A DNA stretch of 59,756 nt from Marisimplicoccus sp965655775 (GTDB taxonomy: Bacteria > Bacteroidota > Bacteroidia > Flavobacteriales > Flavobacteriaceae). Both the position numbers and the translations under genes were made by a program. The notes beneath the pieces were generated by a model, which saw nothing but the letters and a program-made list of their open reading frames with translations, did no database searches and was not told the origin of the DNA. The stretch is from positions 1-59,756 of the forward strand of contig CBFHHV010000006.1 in the NCBI GenBank assembly GCA_965655775.1, read 5' to 3'. Positions 25,800-32,662 of the stretch are shown piece after piece; within the stretch, counting starts at the first letter, position 1; each line of letters begins with the position of its first letter.

Positions 25800-27021
25800 C
25801 TCTTAGTGCAACTATTGGTTTTATCTGTGCAGCTCTCTTTGCTGGAATGTATCCGGCTATAACACCAAATATTATTAAAATAACTGTAGCTGTAAATGAT
25901 ATGTTTAAGCTTACCTGTGGTCTGGTGATAAAATATTCTTGTAAACTTGAGTCTAAAGAGTTCAATATAATTATCCCTATTATCATACCTGCAAAACCAG
26001 AAATTGAAGTAATAAAGATTGACTCAGTTAAGACCATCTTTATAATTTCACTTGGCTGAGCACCCAATGCCTTTCTTACACCGAGTTCTTTAGTTCTTTC
26101 CTTAACAATAAATACCATAATGTTTGAAATACCAATTATTCCAGCTATTAAAGTTCCTATCCCAACAAATGCAACAATAATTTGCAAAGCTCCTGCAAAT
26201 TGCATTGATCTTTCCAATTCATCAGCAACATTTCTAACTCTTATTCCACTTGGATCAGTTGGATCTATTGATTTTTTCTTTTTAAGAAATGTTTTTATGT
26301 CATTCTCAAGCTTGACAGCCCCTTTTCCACCTAAACTAGGATTAAATGTTATTGCAATGCTCCCTACTTTATCACTTCCCATAAGTATCTGCTGTCTAGT
26401 TGTGTATGGAAGAAATAAATAACTTTCCTCATTATCACCATCAAGATCTTGAAATACTCCAATCACTTTGTATGATCTGCTTCCAATATTTATAAATTTT
26501 CCTATTGGATCTTCTGTTTTAAAAATATCTCTTGCAACAAGTCTGCCAATAACAACAACTTTTGTTTTGTTCTCAATATCTTTTTCATTAATATATCTTC
26601 CTTTCATTAAAACATTACCCTCAATGTATTGATTTGAAGGAGATACAGCTTGAATTGTAAAGTTATATGATTCTAATTTATATTTTATGTTATCTACATA
26701 GCGAATTGTCGGGTTTATATACTCAACTCTATCAGAAAAATTCGCCTTTATATCAGCGATGTCAGAGTTATCAAATTCAATCCTTCTGTTTGTTTTAAAC
26801 CCACCATAGGGCTTGGTAGTCTTGCCAGTATAAATAAAAACTACATTATTTGCTTGTCGAAGAAACAGGTCAGAATAAGAGTTTTTTAAACCTTCTCCTA
26901 AACCAAAAAGAATTATAAAAATTAATATTCCAAGTGAAACAGTTGTCCCAGACAATACTGTTCTAAGTTTATTTTTTTGAATAGACTGAAATATTTCTTT
27001 CCACCTCTCTACATTAAACAT
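25792..27021 (-). CDS. MacB-like ABC transporter permease (first copy)
   Basis: A 409-residue permease with the same plan as its neighbour: an N-terminal helix (about 22-44, GTTVSLGILIFIILFGLGEG), a periplasmic core domain, and a C-terminal FtsX-like domain with IVKERTKELGVRKALGAQPSE. It ends AAQIKPIVALRDE. Family members export macrolides, peptides or lipoproteins, or extract envelope substrates; the substrate here is unknown. The start overlaps the ATPase gene by 8 bases and the end overlaps the second permease by 8 bases, so the three are translationally coupled. Confidence 0.9.
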   Translation of the reverse strand: MFNVERWKEIFQSIQKNKLRTVLSGTTVSLGILIFIILFGLGEGLKNSYSDLFLRQANNVVFIYTGKTTKPYGGFKTNRRIEFDNSDIADIKANFSDRVEYINPTIRYVDNIKYKLESYNFTIQAVSPSNQYIEGNVLMKGRYINEKDIENKTKVVVIGRLVARDIFKTEDPIGKFINIGSRSYKVIGVFQDLDGDNEESYLFLPYTTRQQILMGSDKVGSIAITFNPSLGGKGAVKLENDIKTFLKKKKSIDPTDPSGIRVRNVADELERSMQFAGALQIIVAFVGIGTLIAGIIGISNIMVFIVKERTKELGVRKALGAQPSEIIKMVLTESIFITSISGFAGMIIGIIILNSLDSSLQEYFITRPQVSLNISFTATVILIIFGVIAGYIPAKRAAQIKPIVALRDE

Positions 27022-27712
27022 TCTTGATAATATTTTGTTTAACTTTTTTATCCTCTACAATTACTCCATCTTTAAGATTAACTACTCTTTTACACATCAT
27101 AGCTATGTCATGTTCATGAGTTACAACTAAAATTGTTTTTCCTTCATTATTAATTTTTTGAATTAGAGCCATTACCTCCATTGATGTTGTGGAGTCTAAT
27201 GCTCCAGTAGGTTCATCAGCTAATAAAACTTTAGGATCAGAAGCTAGTGCTCTAGCAATTGCAACCCTTTGTTTTTGACCACCTGATAATTCACTGGGAA
27301 GATGGGTAGACCAGTTTTTAAGACCAACTTTATCTAGATAGTTTAGTGCTATTTTTTGTCTTTCTTTTCTTTTTAAACCCTGATAATAAAGTGGTAATGC
27401 AACATTTTCAAGTGCGCTTTTATAATTGATCAAATTAAAAGATTGAAATATAAAGCCTAAAAATTTGTTTCTGTATTCTGCTGCAGTTTTTTCATCTAGA
27501 TTTTCAATTCTCATTTCATCTAAGTCATATGTTCCATCATCTGCATTGTCTAGCATACCAAGGATGTTCAAAAGAGTTGATTTACCTGATCCAGAAGATC
27601 CCATTATTGCTACCAGTTCTCCAGCTTCTACGTTGAAATCAATCCCTTTTAATACATGAAGAGAAGATGATCCCATTTCATAGGACTTATGTAGTTTATC
27701 AATTTTAATCAT
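27014..27712 (-). CDS. ABC transporter ATP-binding protein (MacB/LolD type)
   Basis: A 232-residue ATPase. It has Walker A GSSGSGKST (about 38-46), the Q-loop in GFIFQSFNLI, the signature LSGGQKQRVAIARAL, Walker B KVLLADEPTGALD and the switch His in VVTHEHDI. LADEPTGALDS and the 230-residue size are typical of the MacB/LolD family. It energises the two adjacent permeases. It is the first gene of the operon ATPase, permease, permease, adaptor, outer membrane channel, tsaB. Confidence 0.95.
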   Translation of the reverse strand: MIKIDKLHKSYEMGSSSLHVLKGIDFNVEAGELVAIMGSSGSGKSTLLNILGMLDNADDGTYDLDEMRIENLDEKTAAEYRNKFLGFIFQSFNLINYKSALENVALPLYYQGLKRKERQKIALNYLDKVGLKNWSTHLPSELSGGQKQRVAIARALASDPKVLLADEPTGALDSTTSMEVMALIQKINNEGKTILVVTHEHDIAMMCKRVVNLKDGVIVEDKKVKQNIIKNV

Positions 27713-27719
27713 ATTAATG

Positions 27720-27727
27720 CAAAATTA
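27720..27727 (-). promoter_or_regulatory. -7 promoter box for the ABC efflux operon
   Basis: On the minus strand the sequence is TAATTTTG (TAnnTTTG). It ends 7 bases before the ATPase ATG, so the message would have a very short or absent leader. Confidence 0.5.
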
Positions 27728-27747
27728 GTTTTTCTTATGATAATATG

Positions 27748-27760
27748 TGTTACACTAACA
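27748..27760. promoter_or_regulatory. Palindrome at the -33 position of the efflux promoter, operator candidate
   Basis: TGTTA-CAC-TAACA is a perfect 5-bp inverted repeat. It begins 20 bases from the -7 box of the efflux operon, where the -33 TTTG element would be expected but is missing. A repressor or activator dimer bound here would control the promoter. Confidence 0.4.
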
Positions 27761-27770
27761 TTAAAACTTT

Positions 27771-28235
27771 CTAATTAACTGGGACCATTATTACCTTTTT
27801 ATTCTCAGTTAAATTGAATAGCATTTTCTCAAACTTTGGTGGACCTAATACTGGTTTTACATCATTTGAACTTCCATAACTTTCTTTAGGAATCCCGATA
27901 AGATTTAAATCAAGTTTTCCATTTTGATTTTCATCATGATAGAATTGAATAGCATATCTACCTGGATAAATTGAATCAAAAGAGACTTCAGCTCTTAGAC
28001 CCTTAACTTTAATAAAAGTTGCTGAAGCTATTTCATTTTTATTTTCATCTGAAATCAAGACATTAATCATTCCCTTATTGCTGTTTAAATCAGTTATTTC
28101 CATGTCTAAAGAAATGTTCCCTCTAAGTTCTGTTAGATAATACTTTTCAGGTAATTCTTGATTTCCTCCCTGAGATAAACAAACCTGGAAGGTTAATACC
28201 AGTAGTAATATTATATTAAGTATTTTAAGCTTCAT
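27771..28235 (-). CDS. DUF2141 domain-containing secreted protein
   Basis: A 154-residue protein with a signal peptide (about 1-21, ending VCLSQ). The rest matches DUF2141: LDMEITDLNSNKGMINVLI, YPGRYAIQFYHDENQNGKLD, IGIPKESYGSS and GPPKFEKMLFNL. Family members are small exported beta-sandwich proteins of unknown function, common in Bacteroidota and Proteobacteria. The D-E-N-x-N-G-x-L-D segment looks like a calcium-binding loop, though this is an inference. It starts 9 bases after the XRE regulator on the same strand and is probably the last gene of that operon. Confidence 0.85.
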   Translation of the reverse strand: MKLKILNIILLLVLTFQVCLSQGGNQELPEKYYLTELRGNISLDMEITDLNSNKGMINVLISDENKNEIASATFIKVKGLRAEVSFDSIYPGRYAIQFYHDENQNGKLDLNLIGIPKESYGSSNDVKPVLGPPKFEKMLFNLTENKKVIMVPVN

Positions 28236-28244
28236 ATCAAGGGA

Positions 28245-28460
28245 TTAATCTGGTAATTCAAATAAATCTTCAACTTTACACTTTAAAGTTTTGGCAATCT
28301 TTAATGCTAGCACAGTAGATGGAACATAGATTCCATTTTCAATTGCGTTTATACTCTTTCTTGAAACCTCAGCATTAACAGATAACTCTTGTTGAGTAAG
28401 CCCTGCTGCTCTTCTTAATTGTTGAAGATTGTTAAAAAGCTTTTTGTGATCTTTTCCCAA
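28245..28460 (-). CDS. XRE-family helix-turn-helix transcriptional regulator
   Basis: A 71-residue protein consisting of a single Cro/CI-type HTH: LRRAAGLTQQELSVNAEVSRKSINAIENGIYVPS (in parts, about residues 15-48), then LALKIAKTLKCKVEDLFEL. It resembles the short YgzD-like regulators that often pair with small membrane proteins. The only usable start is TTG 28460, 2 bases after the stop of the upstream membrane protein, so the genes are co-transcribed. A plausible target is the 44-bp symmetric element over the operon's own promoter (29097-29140). Confidence 0.88.
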   Translation of the reverse strand: MGKDHKKLFNNLQQLRRAAGLTQQELSVNAEVSRKSINAIENGIYVPSTVLALKIAKTLKCKVEDLFELPD

Positions 28461-28462
28461 AA

Positions 28463-28678
28463 TTATTTTTTTTCATATTCTTCAACTGCATCAGTAAGTT
28501 CTTTACCTGTATGATGATTTCGAAAGATATATAATGACATATAGGATAGAAGTATTAGGATCAAGACAACAAATTCCTTATTATCAAATATTGCAACAGA
28601 TAACATTGCTATAGCCCATAAAATTGATTGTGCTATTATCTGTTTTTTTAAAGAACAATTAAATTTATTTTTTCTCAA
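28463..28678 (-). CDS. Small two-helix membrane protein, unknown function
   Basis: About 71 residues with two hydrophobic helices (roughly SILWAIAMLSVAIF and FVVLILILLSYMSLYIF) and a charged C-terminus HHTGKELTDAVEEYEKK. I do not recognise a named family. The end resembles that of the upstream protein (SEEINKAVENFEKK), hinting at a shared motif or old duplication. No ATG fits: TTG 28678 overlaps the upstream gene by 14 bases and is chosen; TTG 28735 would overlap it by 71. It lies between a DUF6249-like gene and an XRE regulator, so it may sense or modulate through that regulator. Confidence 0.6.
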   Translation of the reverse strand: MRKNKFNCSLKKQIIAQSILWAIAMLSVAIFDNKEFVVLILILLSYMSLYIFRNHHTGKELTDAVEEYEKK

Positions 28679-29075
28679 AATTTTCAACAGCTTTATTAAT
28701 TTCTTCCGATTGATTTGGATAAATATATCCTGCAACCATCTGGCCTATTCCAATTAAAGCAACTAATGCTCCTACGCCTTCTAAAATTTCACCCATCGCT
28801 ATCCAGCCAAGCATAAATAAACCAAGTACAATGAAAATGGTTATAACCCCACTTCTTCTCAAATCAATAGGTGATTTTTTTTTATCCTGTAGACTCTCAA
28901 TAAGATCTCTAACTTCTTCAGGATCACTAATATTCTTTGATACTTCAATAATAGTATCATATTTCTTTTTCTTATTTTTTGACTTATATACAAATACAAT
29001 CCAGATAATAATTGCAGGAAGGGATACTGCTATAATTGGAATAAGTATTCCTAATCCTCCTATAAAATGCTCCAT
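28665..29075 (-). CDS. DUF6249-like small membrane protein
   Basis: A 136-residue protein with an N-terminal helix (about 5-28, GLGILIPIIAVSLPAIIIWIV), a cytoplasmic charged linker (KKKKYDTIIEVSKNISDPEEVRDLIESL in parts, about 33-66) and two further hydrophobic stretches (about 76-94 and 98-117), ending in a charged SEEINKAVENFEKK. This resembles the DUF6249 family, common in Bacteroidota beside sigma factor or HTH genes, with no defined function. It is the first gene of the four-gene run ending in DUF2141. Confidence 0.65.
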   Translation of the reverse strand: MEHFIGGLGILIPIIAVSLPAIIIWIVFVYKSKNKKKKYDTIIEVSKNISDPEEVRDLIESLQDKKKSPIDLRRSGVITIFIVLGLFMLGWIAMGEILEGVGALVALIGIGQMVAGYIYPNQSEEINKAVENFEKK

Positions 29076-29096
29076 ATTTATTTATTTTAAATTAAT

Positions 29097-29140
29097 GTAA
29101 CGCAAACTTATCATTTTTTTTAATGAGAAGCAAAGGTTAC
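29097..29140. promoter_or_regulatory. 44-bp symmetric element over the promoter of the XRE module, operator candidate
   Basis: Three pairs of arms share one centre at 29118.5: GTAAC 29097-29101 with GTTAC 29136-29140, TT 29108-29109 with AA 29128-29129, and TCATT 29111-29115 with AATGA 29122-29126. The inner pair fills the spacer between the -33 and -7 boxes and the outer pair touches the start-site and -33 regions. This is a good layout for a repressor operator, most simply for the XRE protein of the same operon. Confidence 0.5.
29103..29134 (-). promoter_or_regulatory. Full Bacteroidota promoter (-33 and -7) for the DUF6249/XRE operon
   Basis: On the minus strand, TTTG (29131-29134) is followed after 20 bases by TAAGTTTG (29103-29110), matching the Bacteroidota consensus TTTG-N19/20-TAnnTTTG. 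Start of transcription is expected near 29096, about 20 bases before ATG 29075. It is the only promoter in the window with both elements clear. Confidence 0.65.
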
Positions 29141-29159
29141 ACAAATTATTTTTAAAAAA

Positions 29160-29375
29160 TTATGTAGATGACTTATTGGTTCTATAAATTTTCCAAATTA
29201 TTAGCCCAACTAATATATATGGTATAGACATCAAATAAACTATACCTCTATTAAGACCCTTAGCAGCTTCGTATTCTTGGTCACTTTCCATAATAGCACT
29301 AAGCATCGAACACTGAGAATACGTATCGGAGGTAGATAGAATTAAAACTATAAGTACAAGGAAAAACTTTTTCAT
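29160..29375 (-). CDS. Small exported membrane protein of the cytochrome oxidase assembly cluster
   Basis: A 71-residue protein. A signal peptide (about 1-18, MKKFFLVLIVLILSTS, ending YSQ) precedes CSMLSAIMESDQEYEAAKGLNRG and a C-terminal helix IVYLMSIPYILVGLIIW. Similar small proteins follow DUF420 genes in flavobacterial oxidase clusters; as I recall they usually carry a C-x-x-C after the signal peptide, and here only the first cysteine remains. The frame is open further upstream, but ATG 29375 overlaps the DUF420 stop by one base (ATGA) and gives a sensible signal peptide. It ends the oxidase operon. A role in copper or heme insertion is only a guess. Confidence 0.7.
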   Translation of the reverse strand: MKKFFLVLIVLILSTSDTYSQCSMLSAIMESDQEYEAAKGLNRGIVYLMSIPYILVGLIIWKIYRTNKSST

Positions 29376-29914
29376 CAATAAGCATAATAAGGTGAGATCA
29401 TTAGATAAACTATTACACCAGTAACAGCTATGTAAAGCCATATTGGGAATGTAATTCTTGCAATTTTTTTATGCTTATCAAACATTTTAGATATAGCTCT
29501 AACATAGGTAATCAAAACCATTGGTACAATAAAAACAGAAAGTGCAATGTGTGAAATTAAAATAAAGAAATATACATTTCTTATTATACCCTGACCTCCA
29601 TAAGGAGTTGGATCAGTAGTCATATGGTAAAGTATGTACATGACAAGAAAGACTAAAGAAAGTAAGATTGAAGTCTTCATTAATAGCTCATGCTGTTTAA
29701 TTTTTTTATTTTTTATGCTATATAAAGCAGCTATTAAAAGTATAGCTGTAATTCCATTAATTGCTGCATAAATTGGTGGTAAAAATGTAAGTGGTGGGAG
29801 AGATGTTATTCTTATGTTAAATAAAATCAAAACAACAACTGGAATAACTATTGAGACAATAATTATTAGTGTTTTATATTTTAATCCCTGACTTGATTCT
29901 TCAATTTTTCTCAT
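29375..29914 (-). CDS. DUF420 domain-containing membrane protein (CtaM/YozB-like)
   Basis: A 179-residue protein with about five membrane helices. LPPLTFLPPIYAAINGITAIL, KQHELLMKTSILLSLVFLVMYILYH (in parts) and the His-containing ILISHIALS match DUF420. In Gram-positives the related CtaM/YozB is needed for aa3 oxidase activity, so a role in oxidase maturation is likely. The start overlaps the SCO gene by 14 bases and the end overlaps the small exported protein by one base, showing tight coupling in the oxidase assembly operon. Confidence 0.87.
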   Translation of the reverse strand: MRKIEESSQGLKYKTLIIIVSIVIPVVVLILFNIRITSLPPLTFLPPIYAAINGITAILLIAALYSIKNKKIKQHELLMKTSILLSLVFLVMYILYHMTTDPTPYGGQGIIRNVYFFILISHIALSVFIVPMVLITYVRAISKMFDKHKKIARITFPIWLYIAVTGVIVYLMISPYYAY

Positions 29915-30602
29915 TGATTAATTTTTTTATATCATAGCTTAACATGTCTATTCCCTGAAGGTTTGCGTTAATATCACTAATACCTAAATAGTACATAATT
30001 GGGTTGCCAAAGTTGTCTTTTCTAGATCGAATATACCCATCTTTATCAACAAGTGCAAAATAACCCTGATGCTCAAAACCTCCAGCAAAATTTGCATTTT
30101 GATTTGCATAAATATTAAATCCATTATTAGCAAGATCATATATGTAATCTTTTTCTCCTGTTAAAAAATGCCAGTTTTGAGACTTAACATCGAGTGCCTC
30201 AGAGTATTCTTTTAAAGTTGATGGATTGTCATTATCGGGATCAATAGTTATTGACACAATTCCAAACTCATCTGAATCACCAAATTTTTCATCTAACAAC
30301 TTCATATTACTGTTCATTTCAATACAGATGTCAGGACATCTTGTAAAGAAAAATTCCAAGACGTATACTTTATCATTTAAATCTTCGTTGGATATTAAAA
30401 TAGAGTCCTGATTGGTTAATATAAAGTCTGGTGCTTTTCTTTTTGCATCGGATATTGTCATATAAGACAATCTCTCATTATTATTAAGTCTATTTGAGTC
30501 TTTAATGTCTGAGTTTAAAACTCTTTCATATATTTTAGGAATTGAAAAAATCCCAAAAAGAACTATAACTATTATTAATCCAATATATTTTATATTATTC
30601 AT
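29901..30602 (-). CDS. SCO1/SenC-family copper chaperone
   Basis: About 233 residues, anchored by one N-terminal helix (IGLIIVIVLFGIFSI). The thioredoxin fold carries FFTRCPDICIEMN with the copper/redox pair Cys89 and Cys93 (C-x-x-x-C), SITIDPDNDNP, and the distal His in FEHQGYFALVD. SCO proteins deliver copper to, or reduce, the CuA site of oxidase subunit II. ATG 30602 is preferred; ATG 30617 would add five residues. It overlaps the preceding cysteine-less SCO-like gene by 8 bases. Confidence 0.9.
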   Translation of the reverse strand: MNNIKYIGLIIVIVLFGIFSIPKIYERVLNSDIKDSNRLNNNERLSYMTISDAKRKAPDFILTNQDSILISNEDLNDKVYVLEFFFTRCPDICIEMNSNMKLLDEKFGDSDEFGIVSITIDPDNDNPSTLKEYSEALDVKSQNWHFLTGEKDYIYDLANNGFNIYANQNANFAGGFEHQGYFALVDKDGYIRSRKDNFGNPIMYYLGISDINANLQGIDMLSYDIKKLINEKN

Positions 30603-31254
30603 AGAATAAAGAATCATTTTTTTTCAATGCTAATCTATACTCTGCAAGAATAATCTTTACATCATCAACCATTTTATTATTAATCTCTGCGACTGATTGA
30701 GAGTCAAAGCCGTATAACACTCCAATATCTTCATCATCATCTCTTCCTCTTAAGTTCAAATCTCTATCAACTATAAAAACATATGGGGTACTAAAACTTT
30801 GGTCCAATTCAATATTAGTTTTGAAACTTTCAAAAATCATTTTGATATTTGATTGTGTTGTTGGAATAAAATTCCAATTTTTTAAGTCAGTTCCTACCCC
30901 ACTGACCAATTCACTTTTTAAATCCTCAATTGCTTGATTATCGTTTTTATTATGGAGTAAAACAAATTGAAAATCTTGAAACTCGTTAAATCTTTTATAT
31001 ATTTTTTGATTTAAATTGAGAGCTTCAGACTTTTTGCTATTGACATCTCCTCCCCAAAAAGCCACAATAGAAATTTTATTTTTAAAAGAAACGTTAGCAG
31101 TATTTCCTTCAATATTTTTTATATCCATTACCGTTAGTGTAAGAACTGGTAGCTTGGCAAAATTATTTATCCCAGTGGATAAAAAAACATATACGAAGAT
31201 TGGGAAAAAAAAGAGAAAGCCAAGTATTAAATACTTTTTGAGATTCTTAGTCAT
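30595..31254 (-). CDS. SCO/thioredoxin-like protein lacking cysteines
   Basis: A 219-residue protein with an N-terminal anchor (about 8-28) and a likely thioredoxin-type domain: ISIVAFWGGDVNSKKSEAL at the position of the redox helix, FQFVLLHNKND, and the strand TPYVFIVDRDLNLRGRDDD that matches the SCO beta-hairpin. Unlike its neighbour it has no cysteine, the C-x-x-x-C being replaced by the GGDVNS region. It cannot carry out thiol redox or bind copper through cysteine. Its place between subunit IV and SCO suggests a structural role in oxidase assembly. The fold is inferred from pattern only. Confidence 0.65.
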   Translation of the reverse strand: MTKNLKKYLILGFLFFFPIFVYVFLSTGINNFAKLPVLTLTVMDIKNIEGNTANVSFKNKISIVAFWGGDVNSKKSEALNLNQKIYKRFNEFQDFQFVLLHNKNDNQAIEDLKSELVSGVGTDLKNWNFIPTTQSNIKMIFESFKTNIELDQSFSTPYVFIVDRDLNLRGRDDDEDIGVLYGFDSQSVAEINNKMVDDVKIILAEYRLALKKNDSLFYE

Positions 31255-31646
31255 TAATAAATATCAAAATCCCATTCTTTTAAACCATCTAGCATTACAT
31301 CAAAGATGTAGGAACCTTCCCATAGTAAAATAAATAATAGAAAAGGAATTAAAATAAGCAAAGGTAGAATGATCGTATTCTTTAAGAATGGCTTTTCATC
31401 TCTAACATGCATAAAATCCCATGTAATATAGTAAGCCTTTACTATTGTCAGTATAATGAATATCCAATTAATCATTTTAAGACCAAGAAAGTAATTCATT
31501 AAAATTGGTGGTTTTAAGATACCAAGGGCAACTTCAATTGCAGTTACAATTGAAAGAAAAATTAAAACGCCCCAAATTTTTTGAACATTGGATTTAAACT
31601 TTAAATAGCCTCTAAAAATTTCTAATTTGTGTTCGTGCTTTGCCAT
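31254..31646 (-). CDS. Cytochrome c oxidase subunit IV (prokaryotic small subunit)
   Basis: A 130-residue membrane protein with three to four helices (IWGVLIFLSIVTAIEVALGI, MINWIFIILTIVKAYYI, TIILPLLILIPFLLFILLW). The AYYITWDFMHVRDE motif is typical of the Bacteroidota COX4_pro-type subunit. It stabilises the oxidase core. The frame is open to 31685, but ATG 31646 (MAKHEHKLEIF) starts 2 bases after the subunit III stop and fits family starts. The stop codon overlaps the following start by one base. Confidence 0.85.
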   Translation of the reverse strand: MAKHEHKLEIFRGYLKFKSNVQKIWGVLIFLSIVTAIEVALGILKPPILMNYFLGLKMINWIFIILTIVKAYYITWDFMHVRDEKPFLKNTIILPLLILIPFLLFILLWEGSYIFDVMLDGLKEWDFDIY

Positions 31647-31648
31647 GT

Positions 31649-32629
31649 TTATACTAAATAAAAGAATGTGAATACAAATACCCAAACTAAATCAACAAAG
31701 TGCCAATATAGTCCTACTTTTTCAACCATGTCATAGTGCCCTCGTCTTTCGTAAGTTCCCAAAAGGACATTTATAAATATTATAATATTTATTACAACTC
31801 CTGAAAAAACGTGAAATCCATGAAAACCAGTTATGAAGAAGAAGAAATCAGCAAAAAGTGGATTCCCATATTCATTTCTAATTAAGTTAGCACCTTTAAC
31901 AACTCTTGTTGCTGAAGAGAGCTTATCTTCAGCATCTTCTCTTGACAGAATTATTTTATGACCTTTATTATCTAACTGTTCAACTCTAACTGTGATTGAA
32001 GAATTAGTATTAAAACCTTCCATGACCTCAGACAAAGTAATTTGAGGAAGCTTAGCTTCACTTTGATACCAAATACCAACGTTGTCATCATGAGTAATTC
32101 TTTCTTGAGTTTGAAGAACAGCAAATTCATCAATTGGAATTCTTTTATCTTTTTTAATATCATAGAACTGGAGTATTTCTCCATTCTGTATTTCAACTGC
32201 TCCATATTCACCTTTAATAAAGTTTTTCCACTCCCATGCTTGTGAACCAACAAAAACTGCACCTCCAATTATAGTTAGTAACATGTAGAAAGCAACTCTG
32301 TTTTTATCATTATTATGACCTGCATCAACAGCTAAAACCATAGTTACTGATGAGAAAATTAGAATAAAAGTCATCAAAGCCACATAGTACATTGGAGCGT
32401 TTACTCCATGTAGAAATGGGAAATGATGAAAAACCTCATCAGCTATAGGCCAGGAGTCTATGTTTTTAAATCTTGAAAATCCATAGGCAACTAAGAATCC
32501 TGAAAATGTAAGGGCATCGGAGACAATGAAAAACCACATCATGAGTTTTCCGTAGGCTGCGTCCAAGGGTTTAACTCCTCCTCCTCCCCAAGTTTCTTGT
32601 TTTGTTTTTGTTAATGTAGATGCTTGCAT
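31649..32629 (-). CDS. Cytochrome c oxidase subunit III, long form with soluble insert
   Basis: A 326-residue heme-copper oxidase subunit III. N-terminal helices (AYGKLMMWFFIVSDALTFSGFLVAYG, in part) and the C-terminal FITGFHGFHVFSGVVINI and WHFVDLVWVFVF segments are characteristic. Between them lies a hydrophilic insert of about 110 residues (roughly 140-250), usual for this subfamily in Bacteroidota. The subunit stabilises the CoxA core. It follows the short subunit III gene after a 33-base gap containing its own -7 box. Confidence 0.92.
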   Translation of the reverse strand: MQASTLTKTKQETWGGGGVKPLDAAYGKLMMWFFIVSDALTFSGFLVAYGFSRFKNIDSWPIADEVFHHFPFLHGVNAPMYYVALMTFILIFSSVTMVLAVDAGHNNDKNRVAFYMLLTIIGGAVFVGSQAWEWKNFIKGEYGAVEIQNGEILQFYDIKKDKRIPIDEFAVLQTQERITHDDNVGIWYQSEAKLPQITLSEVMEGFNTNSSITVRVEQLDNKGHKIILSREDAEDKLSSATRVVKGANLIRNEYGNPLFADFFFFITGFHGFHVFSGVVINIIIFINVLLGTYERRGHYDMVEKVGLYWHFVDLVWVFVFTFFYLV

Positions 32630-32647
32630 CTAGGGCAATTTTGACAA

Positions 32648-32655
32648 CAAATTTA
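32648..32655 (-). promoter_or_regulatory. Possible internal -7 box before the long subunit III gene
   Basis: On the minus strand the sequence is TAAATTTG (TAnnTTTG), 18 bases before the start of the 326-residue subunit III gene. It may give internal initiation within the oxidase operon. Confidence 0.4.
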
Positions 32656-32662
32656 TTAATTT

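Noticed and set aside
27748..27760. Palindrome as terminator of the DUF2141 operon
   Set aside because: The 5-bp stem with a 3-base loop has no U-tract following on the minus strand, so an operator is more likely.
28235..29075. Toxin-antitoxin or abortive-infection system around the XRE gene
   Set aside because: The neighbours are membrane proteins and a secreted DUF2141 protein; none shows a nuclease, RelE, HipA or similar toxin fold.
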